52,654 nt of DNA from Vreelandella titanicae BH1 (GTDB lineage: Bacteria > Pseudomonadota > Gammaproteobacteria > Pseudomonadales > Halomonadaceae): the NCBI RefSeq assembly GCF_000336575.1, contig NZ_AOPO01000024.1, forward strand, positions 1-52,654. The letters are read 5' to 3'. Under the pieces are notes generated by a model. The model was given only the letters and a program-made list of their open reading frames with translations, was not told where the DNA came from and did no database searches. Of the stretch, positions 7,821-16,387 are shown one piece after another. Each line of letters opens with the position of its first letter. Position 1 is the first letter of the stretch. The translations under genes were made by a program, and so were the position numbers.

Positions 7821-8987
7821 ATGGCCTACGATTTTGCCACGCCTGTGGAGCGACGCCACCCAGAAGGTGGCTGGGCATCGCAAAAATGGCACCGCTACGG
7901 CGACGACGTACTGCCTCTTTGGGTCGCCGATATAGATTTCCGCTCCCCACCTGCGGTGATTGATGCACTGCAGGCGCGGGTGGCCCACGGTGTATATGGC
8001 TATGGCGGAGTGCCCGCTACGTTAACAGAAACCCTGTGCCAGTGGAGCGCCCACCACTATGACTGGCCCATTCAGCCGGAGTGGCAGCAGTGGCTGCCGG
8101 GCGTAGTGCCAGCTTTGCACCTGGCCGCGTTAGCGCTGACCGAGCCAGGCGACGGTGTCTTGACGGTGGCGCCGATCTACCCGCCATTTTTAGAGGTTGC
8201 AAAGCGCACAGGCCGATTGCCCCAGCAGGCGATGCTGGCAGCGCCTTCAACCCCCAATGAGCCTTGGCAGCTCGATATTGCCGCCTTGGAGGCCGCTATT
8301 ACGCCGCGTACGCGCTTGCTGCTGTGGTGCCAGCCCCACAACCCTACGGGGCGAGTGTGGCGCCATGAGGAACTTGCAGCGCTGGCTGAGCTAGTGGAGC
8401 GCCACGACCTTTGGGTGGTCTCCGATGAGCTGCACTGCGACCTGTTATTGGACGAAGGCGCCCAGCACCGCCCGTTAGCCGCGGCATTTCCTGAATTAGC
8501 GAAGCGCACCATTACGCTATGGGCACCGTCGAAAACCTTTAACCTGGCGGGCTTAACCAGCGCCTGCGCGGTGATTCCCGACCCCGCACTGCGTGAGCGC
8601 TTTGCGACGGCTACCAAGGGGTTACTTCCCGATGGCAACGTGCTCGGCTTGGTCGCGGCGGAAGCAGCGTATCGACATGGCGAGCCGTGGCGCCAGGAGC
8701 TGTTAAGCGTGTTACGTGAGCATCGTGGGACGCTGCAGGCACGCGTAGCGACTTGGCCGGGCGTGCGCTGGAGTGCGCCGGAGTCGACCTATCTAGCTTG
8801 GCTGGATATGCGCGAGGCATGGTTAGGTGAGGCGCCCTACAAGACGTTGCTGAAAGAGGCGGGAGTAGCGCTTTCGGACGGGGCGGCCTTTGGCTGCCCC
8901 GGCTTTGTGCGGCTTAACTTTGGTACCACCGCTTCCCAGCTGGAAGCGGCGCTGTCTCGTATGGATTCCCTGCTGAAGCGGGATTGA
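7821..8987 (+). CDS. MalY/PatB-type PLP-dependent cystathionine beta-lyase
   Basis: This fold-type I pyridoxal-phosphate enzyme has 388 residues. The early motif LPLWVADIDFRSPPAV is the MalY/PatB signature. The PLP lysine lies in APSKTFNLAGL (about residue 238), and CQPHNPTGRVW and VSDELHCDLLL supply the other cofactor contacts. It is expected to cleave C-S bonds of cystathionine or cystine to give thiol, pyruvate and ammonia. The ATG at 7821 is preferred to a GTG four codons upstream. It converges with the cnoX-like gene. Confidence 0.93.
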   Translation: MAYDFATPVERRHPEGGWASQKWHRYGDDVLPLWVADIDFRSPPAVIDALQARVAHGVYGYGGVPATLTETLCQWSAHHYDWPIQPEWQQWLPGVVPALHLAALALTEPGDGVLTVAPIYPPFLEVAKRTGRLPQQAMLAAPSTPNEPWQLDIAALEAAITPRTRLLLWCQPHNPTGRVWRHEELAALAELVERHDLWVVSDELHCDLLLDEGAQHRPLAAAFPELAKRTITLWAPSKTFNLAGLTSACAVIPDPALRERFATATKGLLPDGNVLGLVAAEAAYRHGEPWRQELLSVLREHRGTLQARVATWPGVRWSAPESTYLAWLDMREAWLGEAPYKTLLKEAGVALSDGAAFGCPGFVRLNFGTTASQLEAALSRMDSLLKRD

Positions 8988-9003
8988 AAGCCTTAAGAAG
9001 ACC

Positions 9004-9948
9004 TTAGTACAGCATCGCAAAAAGCTTACGGCGGTAAGCAACGGTCAGCGGGTGGTCGGCGCCCAGGGCGTCGAATACCTGCAGTAGCGTTTTACGCGCC
9101 GCGTCATCGTTATAGGCGCGATCCTGCTTCATCAGCGCCAGCAGCGCCTCCAGCCCTTCATCATAATGACCGTCGGCCACTTGGCGCAGGGCGCGCTGGT
9201 ACTGCGCTTCGCTATCGGTGCGATTGCCCAGGGCCGCAATCTCCTCGGCTGAGAGTGCCTGCTCGCTAAACTCGATGCTGGCGCGTACGCCACGCGCAGG
9301 TGCCGCGTCGCGCTCTTCCGGGGGCAGGTTATCGAGTACTTCACGGGCCTCACTGCCGCGCCCTTCGGCCACCAATACCCGTGCGAAGGCTACCTGGTAG
9401 GCATAGTGCTCTGGGTACTGGCCCATTAGGGTTTGATAAATCTCGCGGGCAGCGGCGGTGTCACCGGCTTTAAGCGCTTCTTCCGCCTGCTCTTCAGGGG
9501 TAGGCGGCGCTTCGCCGGGGGCGGGGAAGTAGCGATTGAGCCACTCGCGCACTTCTTTCTCCGGCAGAGCGCCCTGGAAGCCATCCACCAAGCCGCCCTG
9601 GCTAATCAGCTTCACATCGGGCACAGAACGCACGCCCAGTTGGCCGCCGATTTCGGGGTTTGCTTCAATATCGAGCTTGCCGAGCAGGAAAGCGCCCGCG
9701 TACTCAACCACCAGCCTCTCCAGCACCGCGAGCAGGGTGCTGCTGCTTGCGTTGGACGGCGAGTAGCAGCCCATTAGCACCGGCACCTGCATGGACGCTT
9801 CAAGCACCTGCTGAATATTGCCAGCATTGAGCTCGATAATGACATCTTCAGGGCGCACCGCCGCTTGTTCAGCGTTAGGCGCGGTAGCGTCAGCACTTCC
9901 GGTATCCGCCGTAAGCGGCTTACCTGAGCGGGGATCGATAATTTGCAT
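9004..9948 (-). CDS. cnoX: CnoX/YbbN-like thioredoxin-TPR chaperone
   Basis: The 314-residue product has an N-terminal thioredoxin-fold domain (about 30-140, with KLDIEANPEIGGQLGVRSVP) and a C-terminal TPR region (about 150-314). This is the architecture of CnoX (YbbN), a holdase that protects substrates from oxidation and hands them to GroEL/DnaK. The usual active-site region reads GCYSPSNASS, with one Cys and no second, so it lacks both the thioredoxin CxxC and the E. coli SxxC arrangement. The start at 9948 (MQIIDPRSGKPL) is the family start. Longer options to 10017 lack a ribosome site. Confidence 0.85.
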   Translation of the reverse strand: MQIIDPRSGKPLTADTGSADATAPNAEQAAVRPEDVIIELNAGNIQQVLEASMQVPVLMGCYSPSNASSSTLLAVLERLVVEYAGAFLLGKLDIEANPEIGGQLGVRSVPDVKLISQGGLVDGFQGALPEKEVREWLNRYFPAPGEAPPTPEEQAEEALKAGDTAAAREIYQTLMGQYPEHYAYQVAFARVLVAEGRGSEAREVLDNLPPEERDAAPARGVRASIEFSEQALSAEEIAALGNRTDSEAQYQRALRQVADGHYDEGLEALLALMKQDRAYNDDAARKTLLQVFDALGADHPLTVAYRRKLFAMLY

Positions 9949-10077
9949 GGGTAGACTCGGCATCAAAAAATGAACAATAGTTCCCCATGATATGCAGGCA
10001 TTTGCCGGTGGATTCAAGGAAGAGGAGGGAAATAAAACTCACTGCTAGTAGGTATCAAGCTACGTGAACCTGATAAA

Positions 10078-10106
10078 GCAGAAACAGGGCGCGGTTAGGC
10101 GCCCTG
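10078..10106 (-). terminator. Terminator of the SDR-like reductase gene
   Basis: A perfect 8-base stem (CAGGGCGC with GCGCCCTG) lies just past the stop codon of the gene ending at 10156. On the minus strand it is followed by a T-rich stretch. Confidence 0.7.
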
Positions 10107-10155
10107 GATGAGCTACTATTTTTGGCATTGTTTCTGAAATTGCTTCTGAAATTAC

Positions 10156-11214
10156 TTAAGGAATGATGCGCTCCGCGCGTAGGCGAGCGAACAGATCGAA
10201 AAACGCCGCGCGTGTTTCACGGAAGTGATCAAAGCCGAAATCTCGCGACTTGGTGACGTCGTTGACGCACTCAAGCTCGCGCCCCAGGTCGGCATCGGTG
10301 TGCCACCAGGAGGCTAACTTGCTGACATCGGCTTCGACTAGCTCGTTGTTTTCGACAATCTCGGCCCAGGTAGGCGCAATGTCGGCCATCTGGGTTTCGA
10401 GCGGTTGTGGCGTTTCCGGGCAGTCGGCTACTTCAAGCTCGAAGAATTCGCCAATTTCATGCCACAGTCGACGCCAGCGGAACACATCGCCATTGACCGT
10501 ATTAAAGGCCTCATTGTGGGCACCGGGCGTGGTCGCCGCCCACTCCATCTGCCGCGCCAACACCAGCGAATCGGTTAGATCGGTCAAGGCGTTCCACTGC
10601 ACCTGCGAGCCAGGGAAGGTAAACGGCTTGCCCGTTGCCTTGCAGATAGAGGCGTAAACCGCCAGCGTCACGCCCATGTTCATGGCGTTACCGCGGGCAT
10701 AGCCGATGACCGTGTGTGGTCGGTGCACGTTCCAGCTAAAGCCGTCCCGATCCGCCTTCGCGAACATGGTGTCTTCGAGGGTGTAGTAAAAGTTCTCGCC
10801 AGGTACGCGGGGTGCTGATTCACGAAACGGCGTCTCGGTCTTGCCGCTACCGTAGTTCTCGAAGGCACCCAGATACTGCTTGGTGCCGGTCACCAACGAG
10901 ACATGTGCCAAGCTTGCGCCCTGCAGGGCGTCGAGGAGGTTGTGCATCATCGCGCCGTTGGCCTCGACGTTAGCCTTTTCATTTTCGCGCCGCACCCAAG
11001 TGCAATAAAACACGTGGGTGATGGGTAGCCCCGCCAGTGCTTCCGCCGTAGCCTCGCGATCTAACAGATCGGCAGCGACGGGAATTACCCCTGCTTGATC
11101 AGAGGGGCGACGAGATAATCCATAGACACTCCACCCGCTAGCGGTGAGGTAGCTGGCTAAGTTGCCACCAGTGATGCCGGTCGCGCCGACGACTAATGCG
11201 GTGCCTTTGCGCAT
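10156..11214 (-). CDS. NAD(P)-dependent reductase of the extended SDR class (PRISE-like)
   Basis: The 352-residue product begins with the nucleotide-binding motif VVGATGITGGNLASYL. It also contains HVFYCTWVRRENE and NFYYTLED, typical of the progesterone 5-beta-reductase/iridoid synthase-like group of extended short-chain dehydrogenases. Those enzymes reduce activated C=C bonds, and the bacterial substrate is unknown. The start at 11214 has an AAGGAG site; the 28 codons upstream lack support. It is transcribed divergently from a LysR regulator 140 bases away, which probably controls it. Confidence 0.88.
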   Translation of the reverse strand: MRKGTALVVGATGITGGNLASYLTASGWSVYGLSRRPSDQAGVIPVAADLLDREATAEALAGLPITHVFYCTWVRRENEKANVEANGAMMHNLLDALQGASLAHVSLVTGTKQYLGAFENYGSGKTETPFRESAPRVPGENFYYTLEDTMFAKADRDGFSWNVHRPHTVIGYARGNAMNMGVTLAVYASICKATGKPFTFPGSQVQWNALTDLTDSLVLARQMEWAATTPGAHNEAFNTVNGDVFRWRRLWHEIGEFFELEVADCPETPQPLETQMADIAPTWAEIVENNELVEADVSKLASWWHTDADLGRELECVNDVTKSRDFGFDHFRETRAAFFDLFARLRAERIIP

Positions 11215-11354
11215 CGTTAACTCCTTTTGTAGACAAAATTTTCGGAACGGGCAGTGGAAATGTGCTTTGTGTCCGATGAAAAGCAGTCTGGTCGCCAAGA
11301 ATCATTGCTACAATTGGAAAAATCGCAAATCTTTATTGCGCTAGGAGCAACTCG

Positions 11355-12293
11355 ATGGATCTCAATGCGCTACGCATCTTTGAGCGCGTCGCCGCGACAG
11401 GAAGTTTTACCGCCACCGCACGCCACTTTCATCGCGCCGTGTCGTCGGTTTCGCGTCAGATTGCCTCTTTAGAGGAGGCGCTTGGTCAGCAACTGTTCTA
11501 TCGCCACACCCGCGCCGTGACGCTGACCGAGGCAGGTTTGCGCTACTATCAGGAAGTTCGCGAGATACTTGAACGACTCGACCTGGCGACGGAAGCGCTA
11601 ACGGCCCCCAATACAGCGCCTAGCGGCGTGCTGCGCCTCAATGCTCCCGTGGCTTTCGGCCAGCGCCAAATCGTGCCGATTCTGCATCACTTTCAACGCC
11701 GCTACCCGGCGATCAAAGCCGAACTGATGTTAACCGATCAACTGACCGACCCGGTGCGCGAGGGCATCGATATTACCTTTCGTGTCGGCGAATTGGCCGA
11801 TTCAACGCTGGTGGCACGCCGCCTAGCGTCAATGAACTACGTTGTGGTTGCTGCCCCCACCTATATACAGCGCTGCGGCAGGCCCAATACCCCAGATGAC
11901 CTTGAACACCACGACTGCCTGCTCTACCAAGGTGAAATGGGTCGTCAGCGCTGGTACTTCCATCATGCCGAGCAGCCGCAAGCCTTTGCTTACAAAGTCG
12001 ACGGCAGCCTGTATAGCAACGATGCCGAGAGCCTGGTGCGTGCCGCGCTAATGGGGCAGGGACTGGTGATGTTTCCCACCTGGCTGATCGCTGATGAGCT
12101 GGCCTCGGGCAAACTGTTGCCTCTGCTCGAAGCGTGGCGATGTGAAGTCGTGCCAGGCAGGCGCGATATCCACGTGCTCTACGCCCAGCGTCGGCTGCAC
12201 ACCCGCAAGGTAAGCGCTTTTTTGGATCATCTGTTTGAGATGGTTGGATCTACACCAGAATGGGATCGCTGGCGTGAGCAGCTGGCGGTGTAA
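11355..12293 (+). CDS. LysR-family transcriptional regulator
   Basis: The 312-residue product has an N-terminal winged helix-turn-helix (MDLNALRIFERVAATGSFTA, then VSSVSRQIASLEEALGQQLF). A C-terminal LysR substrate-binding domain follows (about 90-300). The RLNAPVAFGQRQIVP stretch suggests the CrgA/DmlR-like subgroup. It is divergent from the reductase at 10156-11214, the classic arrangement for a LysR activator with its target, and probably also represses itself from the shared intergenic region. Confidence 0.93.
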   Translation: MDLNALRIFERVAATGSFTATARHFHRAVSSVSRQIASLEEALGQQLFYRHTRAVTLTEAGLRYYQEVREILERLDLATEALTAPNTAPSGVLRLNAPVAFGQRQIVPILHHFQRRYPAIKAELMLTDQLTDPVREGIDITFRVGELADSTLVARRLASMNYVVVAAPTYIQRCGRPNTPDDLEHHDCLLYQGEMGRQRWYFHHAEQPQAFAYKVDGSLYSNDAESLVRAALMGQGLVMFPTWLIADELASGKLLPLLEAWRCEVVPGRRDIHVLYAQRRLHTRKVSAFLDHLFEMVGSTPEWDRWREQLAV

Positions 12294-12307
12294 GGGTTCA
12301 GGCACAA

Positions 12308-12340
12308 AAAAGCCGCTGCCTTTCGATAACGGCTTTCTCT
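12308..12340 (+). terminator. Weak terminator after the LysR gene
   Basis: AAAGCCG (12309-12315) pairs with CGGCTTT (12330-12336), directly downstream of the LysR stop. The T-run is short. Confidence 0.5.
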
Positions 12341-12464
12341 GTTGTATTGGATAGCGAGATTCGCTGGCTTTGGCTTTAGAATAAAAGCGAACCGATGGCC
12401 TTCAGGGGGGGGATGAGACGCTGAACCCGAGAGCTTTTCTGACTACTCTCACCGAACTCTAGGC

Positions 12465-12503
12465 AATAAAAAAAGGCAGACCAGTAAGTAACTGATCTGC
12501 CTT
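12465..12503 (-). terminator. Terminator of the tRNA-fMet transcript
   Basis: AGGCAGACCAGT (12474-12485) pairs with ACTGATCTGCCT (12491-12502) with one mismatch. On the minus strand it is followed by a run of seven T. It lies immediately after the 3' end of the tRNA fragment. Confidence 0.8.
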
Positions 12504-12512
12504 TAAAAATAT

Positions 12513-12559
12513 TGGTAGCGGGGACCGGATTTGAACCGATGACCTTCGGGTTATGAGCC
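12513..12559 (-). tRNA. 3' half of initiator tRNA-Met (partial; attachment-site scar)
   Basis: On the minus strand the sequence reads from the anticodon loop (CTCATAACCCGA) through the T arm (GGTTCAAATCC) and acceptor stem to an encoded CCA. It matches the 3' half of bacterial initiator tRNA. The D arm and 5' acceptor strand are missing: the sequence left of the anticodon changes to unrelated AT-rich DNA at about 12560. A functional tRNA cannot be made from this copy. It marks one end (att) of an integrated element lying to the right. Confidence 0.85.
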
Positions 12560-12732
12560 GGATTGATTTGATTTTCTTAGTGCTGCTTTATTTGTTGTTA
12601 TTTGTCTAAATAGCCTGCTATATAAGGGTTTTCGTCGGTTTTTGAAATGCTGTCTAGGTAATTTAAGGTCAATCTAGCACGCTAAAGAGTGTCACAAAAT
12701 AAAATGTAAAATTTACAGCATAAATGACCGTT

Positions 12733-12935
12733 AGGCTGCTGCTGAGGTCGGCAGCGGGTTAGCCGGACTCTGAAACCGGCGAGACTGGCATCATAGGTTT
12801 TGTCAGAACGGATTGTTTGGTATGCCAGTTCCCGTGAGATGGCGCTGGGCGGATGTTCCAATTGTCGGGCGATGGTTCGGATTTAGTAGTGAACCCGCAT
12901 CTGCATGATGGCGGCTCGGTCTTCAGTAGAGAGGT
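12733..12935 (-). pseudogene. IS30-family transposase remnant (N-terminal part)
   Basis: On the minus strand a peptide resembling the IS30 N-terminal helix-turn-helix can be read: LSTEDRAAIMQMRVHY, a stop codon, then IRTIARQLEHPPSAISREL. That is the STEER...IARxLGRSPSTISREL pattern. It is interrupted by a TAA and lacks the DDE catalytic core. It is a decayed insertion next to the island end. Confidence 0.65.
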
Positions 12936-13090
12936 CGCAATAGCAATGAGTCGTGGCAAAACCATACCGGAGGGTCAGATATTGCATTTGGTCATTGAGA
13001 CCGCCAACCCAAGTGCGAATAGTCAACGGCATCTTATTGGTGATACGGCTACAGTGGAAGCAGCTTGAAGCATTCGATTGATGAGTTTAT

Positions 13091-13108
13091 TATATCTGAA
13101 CTGATATA
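13091..13108. promoter_or_regulatory. Palindrome upstream of the higBA-like pair, candidate operator
   Basis: TATATC and GATATA form an inverted repeat with a 6-base centre, 26 bases before the toxin GTG and overlapping AT-rich promoter-like sequence. HigA-type antitoxins usually repress their operon from such palindromes. This is inference only. Confidence 0.4.
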
Positions 13109-13133
13109 AATTTATGGCAGTTAAGGAGCCAGC

Positions 13134-13457
13134 GTGGCGCGCAAGAAACCTGTTGCATTCGTTGGAGACTCGAAGGATCGGCTGCGCGACTTCTCTCTGG
13201 ACGCCAAGCGAGAAGCGGGGTTTCAGATAGACAAGATTCAGGCTGGAGGCCAGCCGGACGATTTCCGCCCAATGCCAAGCGTTGGCCCTGGTGTCATGGA
13301 AATCCGCATTCGGGAACACAACGGCGCCTTTCGGGTCTTCTACGTGGCCAACCGGGGCGACGCGGTATTTGTGCTCCACTGCTTCCAGAAGAAAACCCAG
13401 CAGACCGCCAAAAAAGACATCGACTTGGGCAAGCAGCGATACAAGGAGCTGCCCTGA
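13134..13457 (+). CDS. higB: HigB/RelE-type toxin (Gp49-like)
   Basis: The 107-residue basic protein carries the RelE/HigB pattern: DFSLDAKREAGFQIDKIQ near the N-terminus, MEIRIREHNGAFRVFYVANRG in the core beta strands, and a Lys-rich C-terminus (HCFQKKTQQTAKKDI). Such toxins cleave mRNA on the ribosome. The GTG start has an AAGGAG site. The toxin precedes its antitoxin gene, the order typical of higBA, with a 26-base gap. Confidence 0.85.
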   Translation: MARKKPVAFVGDSKDRLRDFSLDAKREAGFQIDKIQAGGQPDDFRPMPSVGPGVMEIRIREHNGAFRVFYVANRGDAVFVLHCFQKKTQQTAKKDIDLGKQRYKELP

Positions 13458-13483
13458 GCCCAACCACCAAGCGAGGTTAGAAA

Positions 13484-13777
13484 ATGGCCATCGAGTATTA
13501 CGACAGTGTGTGGGACGCCATCGAGGACACTCCTGAAGAGGCGCTGAACATGCGGCTGCGCTCCGAGCTCATGGCGAGGATTGCTGGCCGTGTAAGGGAG
13601 TGGGATATTACTCAGAAAGAGGCTGCACATCGTCTGGGAATCACCCAACCCCGCCTCAACGACTTGCTGAACGGCCAGATTAATAAGTTCAGTCTCGATG
13701 CTTTGGTCAACCTGACGGGGCCAGCTAACTTCCATCTCGAACTGGAGATTGAAGACGAGAAGGAAGTAGCCGCCTGA
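13484..13777 (+). CDS. higA: HigA-type XRE-family antitoxin
   Basis: The 97-residue product has an XRE helix-turn-helix in its centre (ITQKEAAHRLGITQPRLNDLLNG, about 44-66) and a short acidic C-terminus. It should bind and neutralise the toxin encoded just upstream and repress their shared promoter. The toxin-antitoxin pair lies in the first 1.2 kb of the island and probably helps its maintenance. Confidence 0.88.
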   Translation: MAIEYYDSVWDAIEDTPEEALNMRLRSELMARIAGRVREWDITQKEAAHRLGITQPRLNDLLNGQINKFSLDALVNLTGPANFHLELEIEDEKEVAA

Positions 13778-13873
13778 GAGTGACCAGATAAACTAGGTTC
13801 AGCTAGACAAGTGAAGAAATTCTTGGCCTCAGTTCACTTGATGAGCTTTTAACGACTGACTGCCTCTCAAAGG

Positions 13874-16246
13874 CTAAAGCAATCTGGTTTGCCCGGAATC
13901 GATAAACTTATACCCCATAGCTTTATAGCCTTTCTCACGCTTTCGGAACATTCGCTCAAGCATAGGCAGGCCAGTATCCAAGTAATCATAGACAGTGACT
14001 TCTAGTTTGCCTTCGGTGTCTCGATGGAGTCTGCCTGCATACTGTGACAGCGTTCCTTTCCATGCGATGGGCAGAGCTAAAAACAGGGTGTCCAGTCGAG
14101 GCAAGTCAAAGCCTTCTCCAATGTATTTCCCAGTTGCAACGATGACTTGAACCCTATGCAACTCTTTTTCTGCCAACTGGCGCTCTTTGACGCGCATCCC
14201 ACCACGTAAGATAACTGACGATATGGATTCAGCATCCAGCAGTGTCGCCAAGGTCTCGGCATGTTCTCGTCGTTCCGTCAGCACAAGGCAATTTGCTTGG
14301 TTGTGCGCACAGCTTGCAACATCCTGAACAATGGCCTCATTTCGGGCGCTGCTCTGGGCAAGCCAATGGTAAACCGATGCGATATGGGGCCGCACACTAG
14401 GCTGGCAGATGTGGGTGGGTGGCGTTTCGTGATGCTCTCGAACAATGACGTGTTGGATAAATCGGTTACTGTGTTGCGCCTGGGCTTTGTGACGAATGGG
14501 CCCTGCAACCATCAACATGATTTTTTGGTGGCCATCCTGACGATCAGGCGTTGCTGTCAAACCAATGACGTATCGAGCGCTGACCTCATTAAGCAACATC
14601 TCGTAACGTGGCGCTGAGATATGATGGCATTCATCGATGATGACTTGCCCGTACTCCTTGACCAGCTTCGAGACCGTATTGTCTTTCTTATTGATCAAGC
14701 TTTGGTAAGTGGCAACGTCGACCTGCCCAGTAGGTTTCTTTTTACCGCCGCCAATTACACCGATGGGCGCCCCCTCAAGGAAGGTGTCGAGTCGCTCCTT
14801 CCATTGATCAAGTAGCTGACGACTGTGCGCGAGGATCAGTGTGTTGACTTGCCGCCTGGTTATCACGCCAATAGCCGTTACGGTTTTACCGAAAGCGGTC
14901 GGTGCATGAAGTATTCCGGTATCGTGTTGGACAAGTGCCTGCACCGCCTTATCCTGGTCGCCACGCAGCGTTGCTTTTAGGCTGACTCCAGGTAAAAACT
15001 GGCCTGATATTCTATGGTCATCAATGTCCACCGTGATTCCTTGTTCCAGCAGCAGATCCTGAAGCTCATCCAAGCAGCCTCTGGGAATAGAAAGATAACC
15101 TTGCTCAATATGGGCGCATGATATGTAGCGAGGGATGCCATGCGTCGAGAAACGAAGCGACTGTGTTTTGAAAAATACAGGATTAGCAAAGCTGGCCATT
15201 CGCTTTATTCGTGCCGCCAATGCTCCAGGAATGCCTAATAACTTTATATAAATGTGACTGGTCAGGATGAGCGTGATGCTTTCAGGACATCCAGAAAGCT
15301 TCCCTGTATCAACCGGTAACGTTGACTCCCACGGCAACACAGTATCTGCAGTCACACCGGAATTAGCCTCCTTGCCGATCAGCTCTTCAAGCTGAGCTGA
15401 TGAAAGTGTCTGTTGCTGACTGAGCAGTGCCCATTGATCCGGGTATGGCGTAAAGTTGTCGTCGACGAAGACGGTGCATCCGCGACTTCGCGCCTCGTGT
15501 TGAAGCGGCAGGGCAATCAGATTGCCAAACCCACCATCAGGCATGGTGTCTTGGTTAGGAAATAGCCGGTCATAGGAGTCGAAGGATAAGCCTGGATGAA
15601 GCTCCATGGCCTTATCCAACAATTTGAATCCCAACCTCCTCGCTGACGAAGCTTGAACAGCTTCTGAAAAGAAAAACCATAGATGGGCACCCGCACCGGA
15701 CCGAGAAATCTCCACAAGATAGGGTACGCCTTCACCACGACAGACCTGGGCTAGTGCACGAACATCCGCTTTCCAGTCCCCCTTATCAAAATCCGCCGCC
15801 AGCAAGTAACAAGAGCTATCCGGTAGTAAAGGGTAAAGGCCAGTCACATGTTTGCCAGACAGGTGGTCATAAACTGCATCAAAATCGAGGGGCTTGAAAT
15901 TTTTGTGTCGACATTCTCCGCACTTGATCCGTGGTTTCTGACAGATGCCCGGCATCCACTCATTCGCACAAGCGACAGCATAGCCGGAACGGCCGCCGGA
16001 GCTCTGCCAGCGAACCGCATAAACATCCTGCCTGCCTCGAAAGAGTTTTCGGTATACTTCGATTTTCTGGCCAGGGGTGAGTAGCGGTAAATCATGTCGG
16101 TTTGCAGAGCGATACAGCTCTTGCTTTCGAGAAAGGAGAGCAGCCTTTTCTTGTTCAAGCTCTGATAGTCTCAGCTCAATAGTGACGAGTTCTTGATCTG
16201 TGCGGATACCTACCTCGTGCCCAGTAAAGCTATAGGGGTCTACGGT
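13874..16246 (-). CDS. TOTE-type primase-helicase (archaeo-eukaryotic primase plus superfamily II helicase), 5' end unresolved
   Basis: From 15955 the frame gives 693 residues. The N-terminal part is primase-like, with LAADFDKGDW carrying the D-x-D metal motif and EISRSGAGAHLWF carrying S/G-x-H. The C-terminal part is a superfamily II helicase: Walker A APTAFGKTVT, motif II IIDECHHI, TATPDRQDGH, and QYAGRLHRD (motif VI). Upstream of the ATG at 15955 the frame stays open and homologous-looking to 16246 (a coiled-coil-like stretch, then DVYAVRW and ACANEWM, which supplies the first Cys of a likely four-Cys zinc site). That extension has no ATG, GTG or TTG before the TAA at 16247-16249. The gene is therefore 5'-damaged or starts at a rare codon. 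Such proteins belong to predicted anti-invader systems. Confidence 0.75.
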   Translation of the reverse strand, partial: TVDPYSFTGHEVGIRTDQELVTIELRLSELEQEKAALLSRKQELYRSANRHDLPLLTPGQKIEVYRKLFRGRQDVYAVRWQSSGGRSGYAVACANEWMPGICQKPRIKCGECRHKNFKPLDFDAVYDHLSGKHVTGLYPLLPDSSCYLLAADFDKGDWKADVRALAQVCRGEGVPYLVEISRSGAGAHLWFFFSEAVQASSARRLGFKLLDKAMELHPGLSFDSYDRLFPNQDTMPDGGFGNLIALPLQHEARSRGCTVFVDDNFTPYPDQWALLSQQQTLSSAQLEELIGKEANSGVTADTVLPWESTLPVDTGKLSGCPESITLILTSHIYIKLLGIPGALAARIKRMASFANPVFFKTQSLRFSTHGIPRYISCAHIEQGYLSIPRGCLDELQDLLLEQGITVDIDDHRISGQFLPGVSLKATLRGDQDKAVQALVQHDTGILHAPTAFGKTVTAIGVITRRQVNTLILAHSRQLLDQWKERLDTFLEGAPIGVIGGGKKKPTGQVDVATYQSLINKKDNTVSKLVKEYGQVIIDECHHISAPRYEMLLNEVSARYVIGLTATPDRQDGHQKIMLMVAGPIRHKAQAQHSNRFIQHVIVREHHETPPTHICQPSVRPHIASVYHWLAQSSARNEAIVQDVASCAHNQANCLVLTERREHAETLATLLDAESISSVILRGGMRVKERQLAEKELHRVQVIVATGKYIGEGFDLPRLDTLFLALPIAWKGTLSQYAGRLHRDTEGKLEVTVYDYLDTGLPMLERMFRKREKGYKAMGYKFIDSGQTRLL

Positions 16247-16387
16247 TTAACAGGTTAGAGACGCTTATTTGTAGTCTAGCTTATCGTCAGCACTCGGCTG
16301 ACAGACCACACTCGTCACCATAAAAATTTACGGCGACCTATTTTGATATAATAGTAATGCATTGGACTGACAACACTGAGGCATGGT

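Noticed and set aside
12513..12559. Complete tRNA-Met gene
   Set aside because: The 5' half (acceptor strand and D arm) is absent; only the 3' half from the anticodon loop is present.
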